Shown: positions 63,871-64,000 of the stretch, in pieces | How the letters are laid out: each line of letters starts with the position of its first letter | Numbering within the stretch: the first letter of the stretch is position 1 | NCBI RefSeq assembly: GCF_050624435.1 | Contig: NC_134535.1 | Coordinates: forward strand, 129,322,731-129,386,730 | DNA: 64,000 nucleotides | Source: Tenrec ecaudatus | Taxonomy: Eukaryota > Chordata > Mammalia > Afrosoricida > Tenrecidae | Reading direction: 5' to 3' | Position numbers and translations under genes: made by a program | Notes under the pieces: generated by a model | Databases searched by the model: none | What the model saw: only the letters and a program-made list of their open reading frames with translations | What the model was told of the DNA's origin: nothing

Positions 63871-64000
63871 GCTTAGGGACAATAGAGAACTCTGGCCCTG
63901 TCTGAAGCAAACTTGACTGCCCGGTCCCAACGAATGGTCACCTTGCGGGAATCGAGGTTCGCTCTTGCCATAGAGAGCTAGGGACTGTGCTTTATTACAT

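Noticed and set aside
63310-64000. DYRK4 N-lobe exon with the glycine-rich loop or catalytic lysine
   Set aside because: No minus-strand frame with these motifs is present. The 63640-63870 part looks like a reversed RTE tail.

Overview
This is a 64 kb piece of a placental mammal nuclear genome. The repeats point to an afrothere and most likely a tenrec. About thirty copies of a tRNA-derived SINE carry the AfroSINE landmarks: a start like 'ggagccctggtgg', a middle like 'gttcaaacccaccagc', and an end like 'gtcggaatcgactcgacggca'. There is also a decayed RTE-clade LINE and at least two copies of the SPIN hAT transposon, which among afrotheres is known from the lesser hedgehog tenrec. The species call is an inference from repeats and was not tested by alignment.

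Three protein-coding genes are present, in the same order as the human 12p13 locus. Left: the first coding exon of NDUFA9 (minus strand) lies in a CpG-rich promoter at about 10.35-10.6 kb, and 1-10345 is probably its first intron. Centre: AKAP3 (plus strand) has all three coding exons (25192-25287, 29926-32193, 42797-42952), which join in phase 0 to give 839 residues. Its 5' untranslated exon is either in the shared promoter at 10.6 kb or at a second candidate promoter at 17.4-17.6 kb that has an RFX X-box. Right: DYRK4 (minus strand) contributes its last six coding exons between 63017 and 45515, from the kinase catalytic loop to the stop codon. Its N-lobe exons lie beyond the right edge. AKAP3 and DYRK4 converge, with poly(A) signals about 2.1 kb apart.

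The genes share a theme. AKAP3 is a sperm fibrous-sheath anchor for protein kinase A, DYRK4 is a testis-enriched kinase, and NDUFA9 is a ubiquitous subunit of mitochondrial complex I with NRF1-like and YY1-like promoter sites.

The rest is intron and intergenic DNA full of transposons: AfroSINEs, L1 3' ends with G-rich tracts, an antisense ancient L1 across 35-39.5 kb, three hAT DNA-transposon families, LTR-like repeats, and one internally deleted class II (betaretrovirus-like) ERV at 57139-58153 flanked by a perfect 6-bp target duplication. I found no CRISPR array, operon or other prokaryote-like system. The points most worth a second look are the AKAP3 testis promoter candidate, the hAT elements with preserved target duplications, and the deleted ERV inside an older repeat.
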